Assembly (NCBI GenBank): GCA_009602725.1
Contig: WELB01000077.1
Span: 557,499-621,498, forward strand
Source: Spirogloea muscicola
Lineage: Eukaryota > Streptophyta > Zygnematophyceae > Spirogloeales > Spirogloeaceae
Direction of reading: 5' to 3'
Length of the DNA: 64,000 bases
The first letter of the stretch is position 1. Each line of letters opens with the position of its first letter. The notes below the pieces were generated by a model. That model had not been told where the DNA came from, did not search any database, and was given only the letters and a program-made list of their open reading frames with translations. The position numbers and the translations under genes are program-made. Shown here one piece after another: positions 11,161-24,200 of the stretch.

Positions 11161-11362
11161 TCAATCACTGAATGCTCGCTTTGTTGGGCACCGGGGTCGG
11201 GGGTATAAGGCGGGTTTAAGCCCCCAGCCGCCGCGGGGGCCCCCGCCAGTTTGACAGCGCCGCCAGGTTAGCGGCGCCCCCCCGCGGCCCCCGCCACCCG
11301 CCCGGGCGAGGGAAGCCGGGCAGGGCCCCCCCGCGGCAGGCGAGCACGGCGCCGCCAGATAG

Positions 11363-11363
11363 N
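11363..11363. other. Single-n assembly join truncating the uL14 gene
   Basis: Codons for conserved uL14 sequence begin directly after this n, and nothing before it encodes the first third of the protein. The GC-rich sequence at about 11200-11362 is therefore from another place, or the intervening exon is missing. Confidence 0.7.
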
Positions 11364-11992
<629 letters not shown>

Positions 11993-12850
11993 CTCTGCTA
12001 CAACCTGCCCGCAGAAACCATCTTGCGCATGCGGGCCTCTGCTGTAGGGCAGGCGGCCGTTCTCACTCTGATGATTATCGCAGAAGGGCAGATTGTAACA
12101 GTCGGTTGTTTGTCGATAGTGGCTATTGCTTCTTCACGGAGACAAGCACTGCCTCATACGGTGCCTGACGATGTTCAACAAGTCAGCATGAATTGATAAA
12201 AGTGTGATTGTACCTTGTCACTGAAGTTTACACATGCAACTCTGCTTTTGGAGAATGAGACACTTGTGTCCAAATGCTTGCTTCTCTCTCTGGTGTCATG
12301 GTTGTAGATAGTCTGCCGTTTTTGCAGTCGGCTAGATGCTGAGGACTGTTTAGGAGTAGGCAGCTTGACAGGTGCAAGTCTGACATGCACGGGTTCCAGC
12401 TGCTGTGTTGGTCTTCAAGTAACAGCTTAGACAGACTGCTATATGATTGTGTTACAGGTGAATAGTAAACCCCTTTCTCTGGGGCATTGTTATCGCGGCA
12501 AGCATCACTACAATGCCCCTCTAAGAAGAGAAGGTGCGCAAATGCGCATAAAAGGAGAGGGATGGCAAAAGTCAATACACTTTGTAAGAATAAGGAAAAC
12601 TTCGACAGGGGCTAACATAGCGAAGCCGGAAAATAAGTGAAGAAGGACTCTAGTACGCACGAGTGAGCATATATATAATACCAGATTAGTCTGGGGTACC
12701 GGATCACCACCCCGCAAGCCAGTGGCCTGGCTTAGCACGCGCCCAGCACGCTGATGTGTGGCTAGAGCCTGGGAACGCTGCAGATTGAATGAGAGCCGCA
12801 TTCTGAACAGTGCAACGAATGGTTGTGGGACACTAGAATGCCCTGAGCTT
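11993..12850. other. Intergenic; RT-derived fragment at 12640-12815 (minus)
   Basis: Presumed 3' untranslated and flanking sequence of uL14. From about 12815 down to 12640 the minus strand encodes RMRLSFNLQRSQALATHQRA and, further on, SLVRTRV, another decayed reverse-transcriptase terminus. Nothing else recognised. Confidence 0.5.
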
Positions 12851-14282
12851 CTGGCAAGACAACAAGAAGCCATCTTGTCATGCCAAAGTTCAATCTCAGT
12901 AATGTGAGCTGCCGAAAGTGCTCAATAGCTTCGTATGGCAGCAACCATTGGAGTGGTTGGTGGGCCTTCAGTTGTGAAGTGCGTGCAAGTAGACCCACAA
13001 AGTTGGTGCTGGCACGAGATTGCTGGGAATTTTGCACCTTATCATGATGATAAGGTGCAAACTAGCACGTGCCAAGTATTGATCAGTCAATTTGTTGGAT
13101 ATGAATATTAGAGACCAGCAATTGCGGCTGGGGAATCATTCTGTCAATTGCGGTAGTATCATGAACCAATGCAAAGGCTGGGTAACCATCTCACTCAGCG
13201 CAGTGGGCCGTGGTCGCGCTCCTAGTGACTGAGGGGTGCCAAGTTACTTCGAGCATCTTGCTGAATCTGAGGTCCTCGCTGCTGCTCCTGTGCACCCTAG
13301 CTATAGCTGCCACCCACCTTGGATGCGTGCAGTGCCATGCAAGTCTGATCTCTGTGTGCTGCCAGGCGGAGCCTGTGCTAGTTGATCTTTCTCTCTTTCT
13401 CGCCATATCGATATCAAATTGTACTCCGGAGACGGGCGCTTTGCTTTGAAGAGGGGCAAACGCCCAGCTGAGGATTCAGATTGGAAAAGTTGGGGAGCAG
13501 TGAGTCTTAGATGCAGCCAAGAGGTGCGGCACCAACAATGAAGAGATCTGGACCTCAACACTCCAAGCTTGTGACTCTGCTTTTAGACAGAGTTGCAACC
13601 CTCGGAAGTCGTAGTTCATGGCTTGCTTTTCCAGTTCTTCACGTTGTTGTGGTATAATCACAACTCGATTGGAAGAGCCCTTAGCCTTCCACCAGTAATG
13701 CTTTCGTCAGGCCAGCATGAATTGCCGTGTCATCAGGGCTTGCATCTTGGGCAGGTTGTGCCATGTTAAACCCAGATTGCCAAAATATATTGGCTTGGCA
13801 CCTTGGTAGCTGGACGATGCAGTGCATTGTGTTGCAGTGCACTGCAATACAAAGCATGCATTGCTTTGACACCAAAAGTGGGGTAAACATATGACTAATC
13901 AGGAGCTCATGGGCACGCATCTTTAGCAACACTGTCACACTTCGCCACAAGGCGCAGCTTCAAAAACTGAAGAAACTGTATCACTATTGTCGATCCACTC
14001 AAAAGTAGCGTATATACCTACAAGCCAGGAGCTACTTCGAGCTCTGGAGGAACCAAAATGTCAATGTAGAATATCTAAGATCTGTTGGAAAGGTTTGCTG
14101 TAAGGGTACAAGGGAGTGCTGCTCTGTGAAATGCTCCACTCTTGCTATAAGGCCGCACTCTCTAATCGAAGGGCCTCTTCTAAGCCCCGCACACACTCTT
14201 CCATGGATGGTCGCAAGCTTGATGGTTCCTGGATGAGCAAAGCAATTTTGCATCGGTATTTTTGTTCTGGAAGTTCATCATA
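12850..14282 (-). repeat. Third, partial copy of the ECD-flank duplicon
   Basis: Matches the outer part of arm 1 (3001-about 4130) in the same orientation, and of arm 2 (9390-10352) reversed. Shared landmarks are the GACAACAAGAAGCCA start, GCTCCTAGTGACTGA, the TGCAG/TGCAT tract near 13815-13870, and CTCTTCCATGGATGGTCGCA at 14189. It contains only sequence 3' of ECD and no ECD exon. It stops at about 14282, some 160 bases past the stop codon of the receptor kinase gene. An extra segment (about 13400-13690) interrupts the match. Confidence 0.8.
13031..13061. repeat. Perfect palindrome, 15-bp arms
   Basis: TTTGCACCTTATCAT, one G, then the exact complement. It lies within the third duplicon copy. 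Function unknown. Confidence 0.9.
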
Positions 14283-14441
14283 GAGGATACTAAATAGTAG
14301 TGGTACAGACTAAGTGGACTAATTGATAGTCAAATCTGCACGCCTTAATGGCACCCACAATTGGCACCATGCTTACCAAAGCTCCATGCAGGCAGACACT
14401 ATGATATGGGAAGCTACATAATTGTAGACACTGAAGAGAGT

Positions 14442-17400
14442 CTAGTGCCTGGTGCCAAGTCCAAATGATGCATCCCAGCGAGAAGGAGCAGGATTTACTT
14501 GCAAGCACGCATTGGCAACTTCCGCGACCTTCGCCATTGAGGCAGTGGCGTAGGCGCCCTTGAGCTTGGGGTCCACGATTGCCTCAAAATTTCCGCTGAC
14601 CATGTGTGGCTTTGCCCACTCCACAAGATTGACCTGGTGACATATTTAACAAGGTTCAATCGATTAAGTGGAGGGCTACAATGACTCAAAATCTACAACG
14701 AGCACCTACACAGAATTTGCAGGAGCCAAGATGCAGCACGTGCTGTGAGGACTGCTGTGATGCAGGAGCAATATCCAATTTTCACCTGCAATGTGTCCAT
14801 GGACAGTGTTAAATCGATGACTTTTCTCCCAGCGATGGTCTCTAGCAACACAACTCCAAAGCTATACACGTCACTCTTGTCTGTGAGCTTGAGCCACTTG
14901 TAATATTCAGGGTCAACATAACCAAAGCTGCCCCTCACAGCCGTTGACACATGGGTCTCGTCCTTCTGCGGCCCAAGGTGTGAGAGGCCAAAATCCCCCA
15001 CTTTGGCCGAGAAATCTGTGTCCAGAAGGATGTTGGTAGACTTCACATCCCTGTGATGTACAGCAGCACATTTGTGATCAACAAACAAGCTATTGCAAGC
15101 AATCAGACTTTACAGCACCAAGTATGAAGAGCCTGGTGTGCATTACATCTTTTGAGCACCTGTGGATAATTGGAGGGGCCAAGCCACGGTGCAAGTAGTC
15201 AACGCCCTTAGCAGCACCGATGCAGATCTCGAGGCGCTTCTTCCAGCCCAGGGGCACGTCTGGCGTGGGGGTGTCTCCCACCAGGTGCTCTCTCAGCGTG
15301 CCCCGCGACATGAACTCATACCTGATGAAGAGCGTCTACCGGTGGTTAGTCTTTGGGTTCAGAACATGCGAGCCCATCTAAAATGAACCTCAGACAAGCA
15401 CAGCTGTTACAAACATACTTGCAAAAGGGGCGAAAATGTGCACCATACGTCAAACAAGAGGAGGAGACCCAGCGAACATCAGATGGCAAGGTCTTTCTAA
15501 TACTGAGCTGGGGTTGTGCATGTGAAGCGCTTACACAAGGATCATCTCCCCGCGCTCGCGACAGTAGCCAATGAGGGACACGAGGTGCCGGTGTCGGACT
15601 CTGGACAGCACTTCAAGCTCCATGTAAAACTGGACGCTGCCCTGCCCGCTCCCTTGTATGTGCCTCTTGACTGCGACCACGTGACCTGTTGGCAAGGTAC
15701 CACTGTATCCATCCAGGGACAGCGTCATATGATGATGGTGAAAGTACTGTGGAAAATTACTGCATCCTCTCTAAAGACCTCAAATCTTATACGCCAGCCA
15801 ACTATCTGCAGGCATGAGTTTGGCTGCCACTTTGCATAGCTAGCAAGATCAACTATGAAGGCAAAACTAGGAATATGGATATGGAAACAGGAGTGGCCTT
15901 GTACCGGTAGACGTTGCCAAAGCCACCGGAACCGATGATACAGGAATTGGCAAAGTCCTTCGTGGCCCTTCTCATCTCGCCCAGTGTGAAGTCCTTGCCA
16001 GCCATGATGCCCAGACTCTGAGTGTTAAGGCTGCTGGTGCTTCTTGTGCGGCTCATCCGTCCTACTAACAACTGCGACCTTTCCATCCTCCTGATGAGCA
16101 CATCCAGCTGTTATTTAGTAGCAACACATCATGCACTCTATGCATCCCCTCACACAAAACAAGCCCAGATACATAGCCGAGCATCAAAGGTGTACTTGGA
16201 CTAATTAGGTGCATACAAGTCCTCCTGTGTCTGCTGCATGGCAAACAGCGATGAAAAGCAGGCTTCTCAAACGACATTGTCGTATTGTAGTGTCCAAAAG
16301 GGTTTGCAAAACATGATGCATCATGCACTGCAGCAACGCCTCTAAAGCAAAGGCACACAAGAGTAAGCTTCACACCTTTTGCGCCTATAGCAGTGACAGC
16401 AGATTATAGATGTTGCCACAAGACAGGCGGCACCCAAGGTCCCTAAAACAGCCGCCACAATACCAGCAATAGTTCCCACATTGCCACCCTTGCCATTGTT
16501 ACCCTCTTGACAAGTAGGTAAGCCTGTCTGAACCAGCACATGAACATCTGATGGAATGCACAACTTGGCATTGCCAGGCAGAAAGCGAGCGATTGAGAAA
16601 TTATCGCCACTGTTAGCTAAGGATGGCAGATTCAGCAAGCCCAGGGGCAGGGGACCTGCGTGGGACGTAAACTTAGAAGTTAGTGAGAAAACTGCAACAT
16701 GCCCAGAAGGATCCTTTCCTTTAGTCTGCAACTAGAGGAGATATTGACAGATGAAGCACCATTCAAAAACTGCAAGCACCACTTCAAAATGCAGGAGAAA
16801 TCGACATGCAGCCAAGTGGAATGCTTGATCAAAGCAGGCCAATAACAGACCAGAAAAGTCGTTGGAATCTAGAGTCAGCTCCTGGAGGGAAGTCAACTGG
16901 CCAAAGGCTGCTGGTATTGAGCCTTTCAGAGTATTGTTATGCAGCCTGAGAGTCGTAAGACTTTTCAGTTGGCCAATAGTGGATGCCAATGTTCCAGTCA
17001 GCTCATTATCATTGAGCCAGACGTCCCGGAGATGTTGGAGATTAGCCAGCTGACTAGGGAGCGCCCCAGAGAGCCCAAAGTGCTGCATGCTCAGGAATGT
17101 ATGTTAGTGGGGTCTTCAGCTGGTATGTATATGAGGTGAATGTGACTGCTTCCCTGCATTGACCTAGATTATGAGCTTAACAAGGTGCAATGCTCTCTTG
17201 TAACCCCTCCATCCAGCATGTCAGAAAGGCATAACAAACGCTGATCAAGCCCAGCAACAGCAGAGGTGAAGTGCATACCGGCAATATGATGGACGTGACT
17301 ACAGTGCCACTGCAACCAACACCTGCATGTTCACAATGAAAGCATATCACGAGCTTGGCAGATTGCAGTTGTCATGTGCAAGTAAGAATCTCATGAATAA

Positions 17401-20400
17401 GGCCCACAAACATACACTGCAGTATTTTTGTGTCGATGTATGACATCCATGGTGCCATGCTTACCTGCCCACGGGTTCTTGTCGCAGGGCATCGTGTTGG
17501 CACCCCAGGAGTTGAGGCTCTTGGGATTGCCCAATAGATACTTGATGGCCAGTAGAGTCTGCGCTTCTCTGGACCAGACGCTGGAGAGATTTGCAGGGCT
17601 TGGGGCACTGGCTGTCACTGAAGGAGGTACGGGTGCCCTCATCATGGGTGATTGTGGTTTCTCAGGTGGCCCACTAGCCTGCAGCTTTGCGCTGATGACC
17701 CTTACCTGAAACAGCAGTGAGCACGACTTATATGACAAGCTTGACCAGCTGAGATGCACTTAAGAGCAGTTACCAGCTACAATTGGGCTTTATATTACCT
17801 CCAGCAAACATCATGGAATTTGCTACCGACCACAGACATTGGAAGGAAGATTTGTCATGCTACTTGATTGTGTAGTCAATATACGACTTGTGCAGAGTGA
17901 AATACACCCCAGGATGACAATGTATTGTGCGATACATCCTACTACGGTATGCAAACCGACGTACACTTGTCTCACAAGTGTGACCACTATTTGCACTGTA
18001 TACAATATACCTTAAAGATCTCCACCCCGCAGATTGTTGGGCCCATTGACAACCCAGACTGAAGGGACGGTGCAAGATCAATCTCAAGCAGAGACTGCCA
18101 CAAAGTCACAAAGGTCATCATGTGAGTATAGAGGTATCTGCATTTAAGACCGAATTCAGTACAGACTGACCTGATCTGGAAGCTATATCTCAGTGCAGGA
18201 ATCAAGCTAGCTCGAATAACATGAAGGCATGATGACCAGACTTACGCTGCGGGAGGAGCTTGCAAAGTAATCCTTGTATATTGCTGAAAAAGTTCCACCA
18301 GCACTCTTTTGAGGACTGAAATTGATGAGCACTGGGCTGTAATTGATAAGGCAGTCAAAACTTTGATCCCCTACGGGAGAAGGAGTAGAATTGCTTGTTC
18401 CATCTTCTGAACTAATGTCATCAAAGTGCATCCTGACCAAGTACTGCCGCCGACAACCGTCATAACAATAGCTCAGCACAATGTACCAGCGAAAGCAAAG
18501 GCAACAACATGCAAGAATGTCATCATGCTCCTGAATGTCACGACTCTTAAATGGGTGAAGAAATAGTCGTGCTTGTTCGTTATTGACTAGAATGATAGCA
18601 GACATTCTAGGCCCTGTGCGGGCTGGCAGAAACAGCATGCACGGAGGCCATTGTCATTATCTAGGTCAAAAGGGAGATATGATTATAACCTGAAAACCCG
18701 GGTCCACGTGCAGAGCATACGATAGCTGAAAATTAGAGAGTGCAATTGCTGCTCGTTGTGACTGGTAGACAACTTGTGGAAGCAATGCAGGTCCAATGCC
18801 AGTCCCGTTGATGTCATTGCTTGTGGAAAAGATAGTCGAGCCCAGACTGCAAGACAAGACCCAGGTATCGCCTTACAATAGCCCCTAAAGAAGACTCTTC
18901 AAGGTTATGTGAACAACAACTGTAAAGTCAGCCATTGCTGGGCACAGAGTGGCCGGTATGCATATGAATGCATGTTTGGAAACATTGAGGAGTACTATTG
19001 GGGAGTTATGTTGGCTTCCTATATCCTCACTTGGCCCATCCGTAGTCCTTTGCCCATGTACGCCCCACAGAATCAAGATCTGGGGTCACCACGTTTCCAC
19101 CACAATTGATCCTATGAAGTGTTTCCAGCAGCATTTGTGGAGTGACCTTGTTGCCATATAGGCTTCCATTGAAGATCTTGGCTGGAATGTCACCATGAGG
19201 ATGTTTGCCTGCACCCTTTACTGCTCCTGTATCCAACACTGTCGCAACATTGATGAGCTCAATGCCAGACACAAATGAGCTTCTTGTGGTAGGCTGGAAG
19301 TCAACAAGAATGTACGGCGTTCCAAGTCTTGGAAGGAGGAACTCTCGGACCTCTGCGCAGCAGAGCAAGACATTGATGAGACTTCACCAATTCTTGCCAG
19401 CAATTTGACTCCAAAAATGTAAGGTCATGATCATTGACCGTGCAGGTGAGAGTACAGAGATTTCCAGCTTACCTGAACGACCAACATCTTGCAATCTGGT
19501 GATAACATTCATGGACGGAAAAAGAGAAATCCCGCCTGCAACAACTGCAAAAGTTGCTGAGCGGACATCAAATGCTGGGGCCTGGTAAAGTAGGAAAGCA
19601 AAGTGGAGTCTCAGAAGATATTGCCCCTTCGAGTCTGTGGTCAAATTATAAGAGCCTGCAGAGAGGCTTTCGTTCGTGGCATCCGTTGGCCTCAGGCTAA
19701 AGGCACGAGCAGTTGCATATAGTTGAGGATCTGCGATACACACAACACAAGCACACACACACCCTGAGCCTTCGAGAATGTACTCAGCACATTGAAGATG
19801 ACTGTGTAAGTAAGTTATGTGGAAGGCCTAAAGGTTTGCATGGCATAACTGGGTAGTCGCCTTCACCGACCTTCAGTACTCAACTTTATGACCCCTTATG
19901 ACATGTCGCAACACGATGCTACCCACCCAAAAGAGCACATGCTGTAAAAGTGCTCCACACTGAACCTACTAAGTTGCCTACTAAGTTGCCTGTTTGGCAA
20001 TGAGTTGGCGAATCTGCATAAGGCACAGTAACACTATGGACTTTGGACTTGATTGCCTGATGCTGGTCACTTTATTAGGACAAAAGACATGCAGGCTGCG
20101 TCTACGACGACAAGACCGCGCCCACGTCATAACACTAGCATTGCAGAGCACATGGCATCCTTCGTGAAGCCTGCCCCTCAAGAGAAAGTTGTATAGCGGC
20201 CTCAAACACTATTCAGTCTTTCACCTGCCCTCCCTCTGACAGGAAGAATCAGTATGAAGCTGCTTATGAGGACAAGGCAGTAACCTGCTGAGCCCTGCAG
20301 GTCGTTTGTGAGGGTTGCGATGTCAATGGCCGTGGCTACAGCACGGACTCCACCCGTGTAGTTGGAGTCCGCAGTCCACTGCCGTCCGAAGATGTCGGTG

Positions 20401-20537
20401 AAGGCCGCCCCCCCGCAGTTGATGAGGTAGACATCAGTGGGCCGGGCGGCGGCCGACCCGGCCGTAGCTAAGGAGACGAGAAGGGCCAGCCAAGCCAGGG
20501 CAGCGTAGGGGCCGGCCTTCGCCGCCGGCCCTGCCAT
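14442..20537 (-). CDS. Malectin-like / LRR receptor-like Ser/Thr kinase
   Basis: Plasma-membrane receptor kinase of the plant LRR-I (malectin-like plus LRR) type. Fifteen exons: 20537-20285, 19730-19473, 19352-19031, 18846-18690, 18443-18246, 18094-18011, 17705-17465, 17322-17279, 17082-16851, 16655-16376, 16090-15905, 15702-15535, 15321-15160, 15050-14786 and 14633-14442. They sum to 3042 nt, one open frame of 1013 residues. Order: signal peptide (1-32), malectin-like region (about 33-430, starting VYLINCGG), LRR cap (about 465-504), two to three LRRs (to about 610), membrane helix (about 655-682, [20 protein letters not shown]), kinase (about 730 to the end). The kinase keeps GSGGFGNVY, the Lys in [21 protein letters not shown] and PEYY, so it should be active (RD type). 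Odd: it ends after ANACLQ without the usual conserved Arg motif (RPSM) of subdomain XI. The activating ligand cannot be inferred. Confidence 0.9.
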
Positions 20538-21293
20538 TGGGAGGGGAGGCCGGCCGCGCCGCGGGCGGCCGGCGCCTCAGTGCCGAAGGCGGCCGCGGGA
20601 GGGCGCAGACATCCCGGCGCGCCCGCTCGCGTGTGGGCGCCNNNNNNNNNNNNNNNNNNNNNNNNNNNNNNNNNNNNNNNNNNNNNNNNNNNNNNNNNNN
20701 NNNNNNNNNNNNNNNNNNNNNNNNNNNNNNNNNNNNNNNNNNNNNNNNNNNNNNNNNNNNNNNNNNNNNNNNNNNNNNNNNNNNNNNNNNNNNNNNNNNN
20801 NNNNNNNNNNNNNNNNNNNNNNNNNNNNNNNNNNNNNNNNNNNNNNNNNNNNNNNNNNNNNNNNNNNNNNNNNNNNNNNNNNNNNNNNNNNNNNNNNNNN
20901 NNNNNNNNNNNNNNNNNNNNNNNNNNNNNNNNNNNNNNNNNNNNNNNNNNNNNNNNNNNNNNNNNNNNNNNNNNNNNNNNNNNNNNNNNNNNNNNNNNNN
21001 NNNNNNNNNNNNNNNNNNNNNNNNNNNNNNNNNNNNNNNNNNNNNNNNNNNNNNNNNNNNNNNNNNNNNNNNNNNNNNNNNNNNNNNNNNNNNNNNNNNN
21101 NNNNCCCCCCCCTTCGCTACCCCCGCCCCCCGCCATTCCTGCGCCCCTGTCCCCGCCTCACGCCTCGTCTGAGCGCGCGAGCTTGGCGTAGAAAACGAGG
21201 TGCAGCGCTGCAGCTTTCGGGCCTGGCAGCTGCCACGCACCGTCGATCGCGGAGAGACCGCTGGCCGCAGGCAGGCGCCGCGGGGCTGCCGCG
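20538..21293. promoter_or_regulatory. Shared upstream region of two divergent receptor genes, with 463-nt gap
   Basis: The start codons of the minus-strand kinase (20537) and plus-strand LRR pseudokinase (21294) are about 750 bases apart, and 20642-21104 is N. Sequence on both sides of the gap is very GC-rich. Any core promoter lies in or beside the gap; I see no clear motif in what is readable. Confidence 0.5.
20642..21104. other. Assembly gap (N run)
   Basis: 463 consecutive n. The flanks are GC-rich and there is a C homopolymer at 21105. Confidence 1.
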
Positions 21294-24200
21294 ATGGCGC
21301 CCCGGGGCCGGCCGCCGCTCCGGGCCTGGCTCGCAGTGCTAGCGGCGGCGGGCGCCGCGGCGGCCGTGGCCGCTGCGCCGTCCTCGGAGCCGCTCGCGGC
21401 CTTCATGGCGGAGTTCCCCGGCCAATCGGACGTGTTCGGGACGTGGAGCGGCCAGGACCCCTGCGACGGCACCTGGCGGGGCGTCGCCTGCACCGACGGC
21501 GCCATCACTCACTTGTAACGCACCCTTGCGTCTCGACTCACTGGGCTTAGCTCTCTAGTCATTGATCACACGAGGCCTCCTTGGGGGTGGTCTGTGACGG
21601 TCTCACCGTTCGGCGCTCTCCATTGACGAGATGGCCTTCCGGCAAGTGCGTGCTCAGGGATCTCAGCGGGCTGGGCCTCAAGGGCAAGCTCACCAAGGAG
21701 CTGGGGAACCTGGCGGACCTGCAGCAGCTGTATCTCTACAACAACGCGCTCTACGGCCACATACCCCCGGAGCTCGGCCAGCTCGACTCGCTCCAGATCT
21801 TGTGAGGACCCCTGGCACCTCCCTGCATTGACACCGCTCCGCGCGGACAAGCCATGTGCTTGTTGACGACGGAGGTCCTGAAGGATAGCTTGTTGTTGTG
21901 ATGGAGTTTCCCAGGTGGCTTTTCAACAACGAGCTCAGTGGAAAGCTACCAAGCGAGCTGGGCAATCTCAAGTCCTGCTTGCAGATGTGAGCCCAGCCTT
22001 GCCTGACTGCTCATCAGTCCCCATCCGCCCCGTGATTGGAAGTTTGAGATTGCTTAGTACCATACTATTTCACGAATACAACATGCCGTATGTTGCACAA
22101 AGATCACGTCCAGGCTGCTAAATTGTGAGAGGCAACGAGCCAGCCCTCTCATGGCCAATTTTACTCAAGGCTACTGTGGTCTCCCAAGCTCGTGATGACT
22201 TGATGGGCCTTGTTGCTCGTGCATGCAGGCACCTCTACAACAACAGCTTCACGGGGAGTGTGCCAGCCAGCTTCAGCAACATACCAGACTTGAGGTTACT
22301 AATACCACTGATTGCTGTGTTCCCTTATTGCGATTGATGCTCGGACTACAGCTAGCCTAGCCTTGGCGCTGGTGCAATGCCAAGAATGTGGCCTTCATCA
22401 TTGGTAGTGGAAGGCAGGACGGAATGACCTTCTCATGGGGCTCCTGTTCATATTCCAGGATCACACCTGGGAACGATCTGTGCGCACTTACTCCCGGAGA
22501 ACCGTGCCCAGACAACGCGACTCCACCCTCTTCAGAGGCTCCACTGTCTGAACCTCCGCCTGCCTCTAAGACCACACCTCCGCAGCCTCCACCACCCTCC
22601 AAGGCGCCGCCTCCGCAGCATCCGCCAACGGCGCCGACTCCCTCTCCTCCCTCCATCCCCAGAAGCCCTCCTCCTGGGAACCCTCCTCCTGGAAGCCCGC
22701 CTCCTTCCAGTGTGCCGCCAGCAGAGCCTCCCTCCTTGCCTGGGGCCCTGCCACCTGCAAGCGCAAGTCCGCCGGCTGCTACTGGGACTCCGACACCCCT
22801 AGCTCCAGCTTCAGCACCCATGCTCTACCCAAACCCCAGCAGCTCTCCACCATCCTCACCTCCGCCCTCCATTGTCATGTTACAACCAGCTCCTGCTCCA
22901 CAGCAGCAGCCTCCACAAGCCCCGCCTGGAGCCTACCCTCCCAACAGCCAGGTCATGCGGGGCGCGCCCATCGGCGCGCCCACTACAAGTCAGGCCGCTC
23001 CTTCTCCCGCGTATCCGCCATCTGTGCCCATGCCCGCCAGCCCGCTGCTGCCTCCCGTCCTTCCTCCCTCTGCACTCCCTCCCTACACTCAAAGTCCTCC
23101 GCCTCCGCTTGCAGCATCTCCTCAGCCTACACCTCAGCCCCCTCCTCACGCAACCATCACTCCTCCGCCCCTTGCAGCACCCCCGCTGTCTCCGCTAGCC
23201 TGCAGGCCCTGTCCGCAAAACCAGGTCCAAAGCCCATTCAATACGTCTAGCTGCCTGTGCGTCTTCCCCCTGGTGCTCGTGCTGCGCTTTGTCGACCTGA
23301 AGTACGCCAGCTACAATTGGACCATGGAGGGCCGTTTGCTCCAAGAGCTGGCTGGCCAGCTGGGCCTGGAGGAGCGACAGCTCCAGGTGGTCAAGCGGCA
23401 GGCTGGAAGTGTCATCCTCACCATCAATGTCCTCCCGCTCAAGGTCAGGCTTATCCTTAAGCATCCTGTGCACTGCATGGATTGTGCAAGCCAATCCTTG
23501 ACGGTAGCAGCTGAATGTGTCCTGCATGTACTTGCTGCAACTCAGAGGTAAATTGGATTCTGCAGGGCATGTCACTAGACAATAAGGCTGTGAAGGACAT
23601 CACAGAAAAGATCCAATCACATCGCCTCACTTTGTCCTCAGAGTACCAGAATTACACAGTCACAGGTCAGACACTGTCCCCAGTATAGGTTCATCCTGGC
23701 AGCTTTCACCAAGACAATTGTGATGGAGGTTGAGTTTGAGTGGAGATCTGATTCGAGTACCACAACCAAGGCATTCTGGCAATTAACTCTGAACCTCCAG
23801 TCAGTTAAATAGTAGCTCGCAGGAGCAAGCAGAAGAGGATGAGGAGCTGGTTTACATGAGCAACTGATGGTACAGAAGCAAGGCTCAGTTGTCCCAAGGT
23901 GCACAAGGGTTTTGTGGGCATTGACCAATGAGTCACTTATTTACTGTTCCTGCACAGCAATCACGCCGCCTCAGACAGGAGGAGGCAAGAAGCATAGTAG
24001 CTCAAACGCCGGAGTAGTGGCCGGAGCAGTCTGCGGGGGACTTGCGATGGTCGTGGGGCTGGCCCTGTTCTACTGGTTCTACTGGCGCAGGCGCCAGGGG
24101 ACGTCCAGGGCGGCTCCATCCATCAGCCCTGACTACCCACGGCCCACCGCCCACACTCGCAAGGCTGGTGCGCAGTCACTTACTCTATGCTTGCAAGCTC

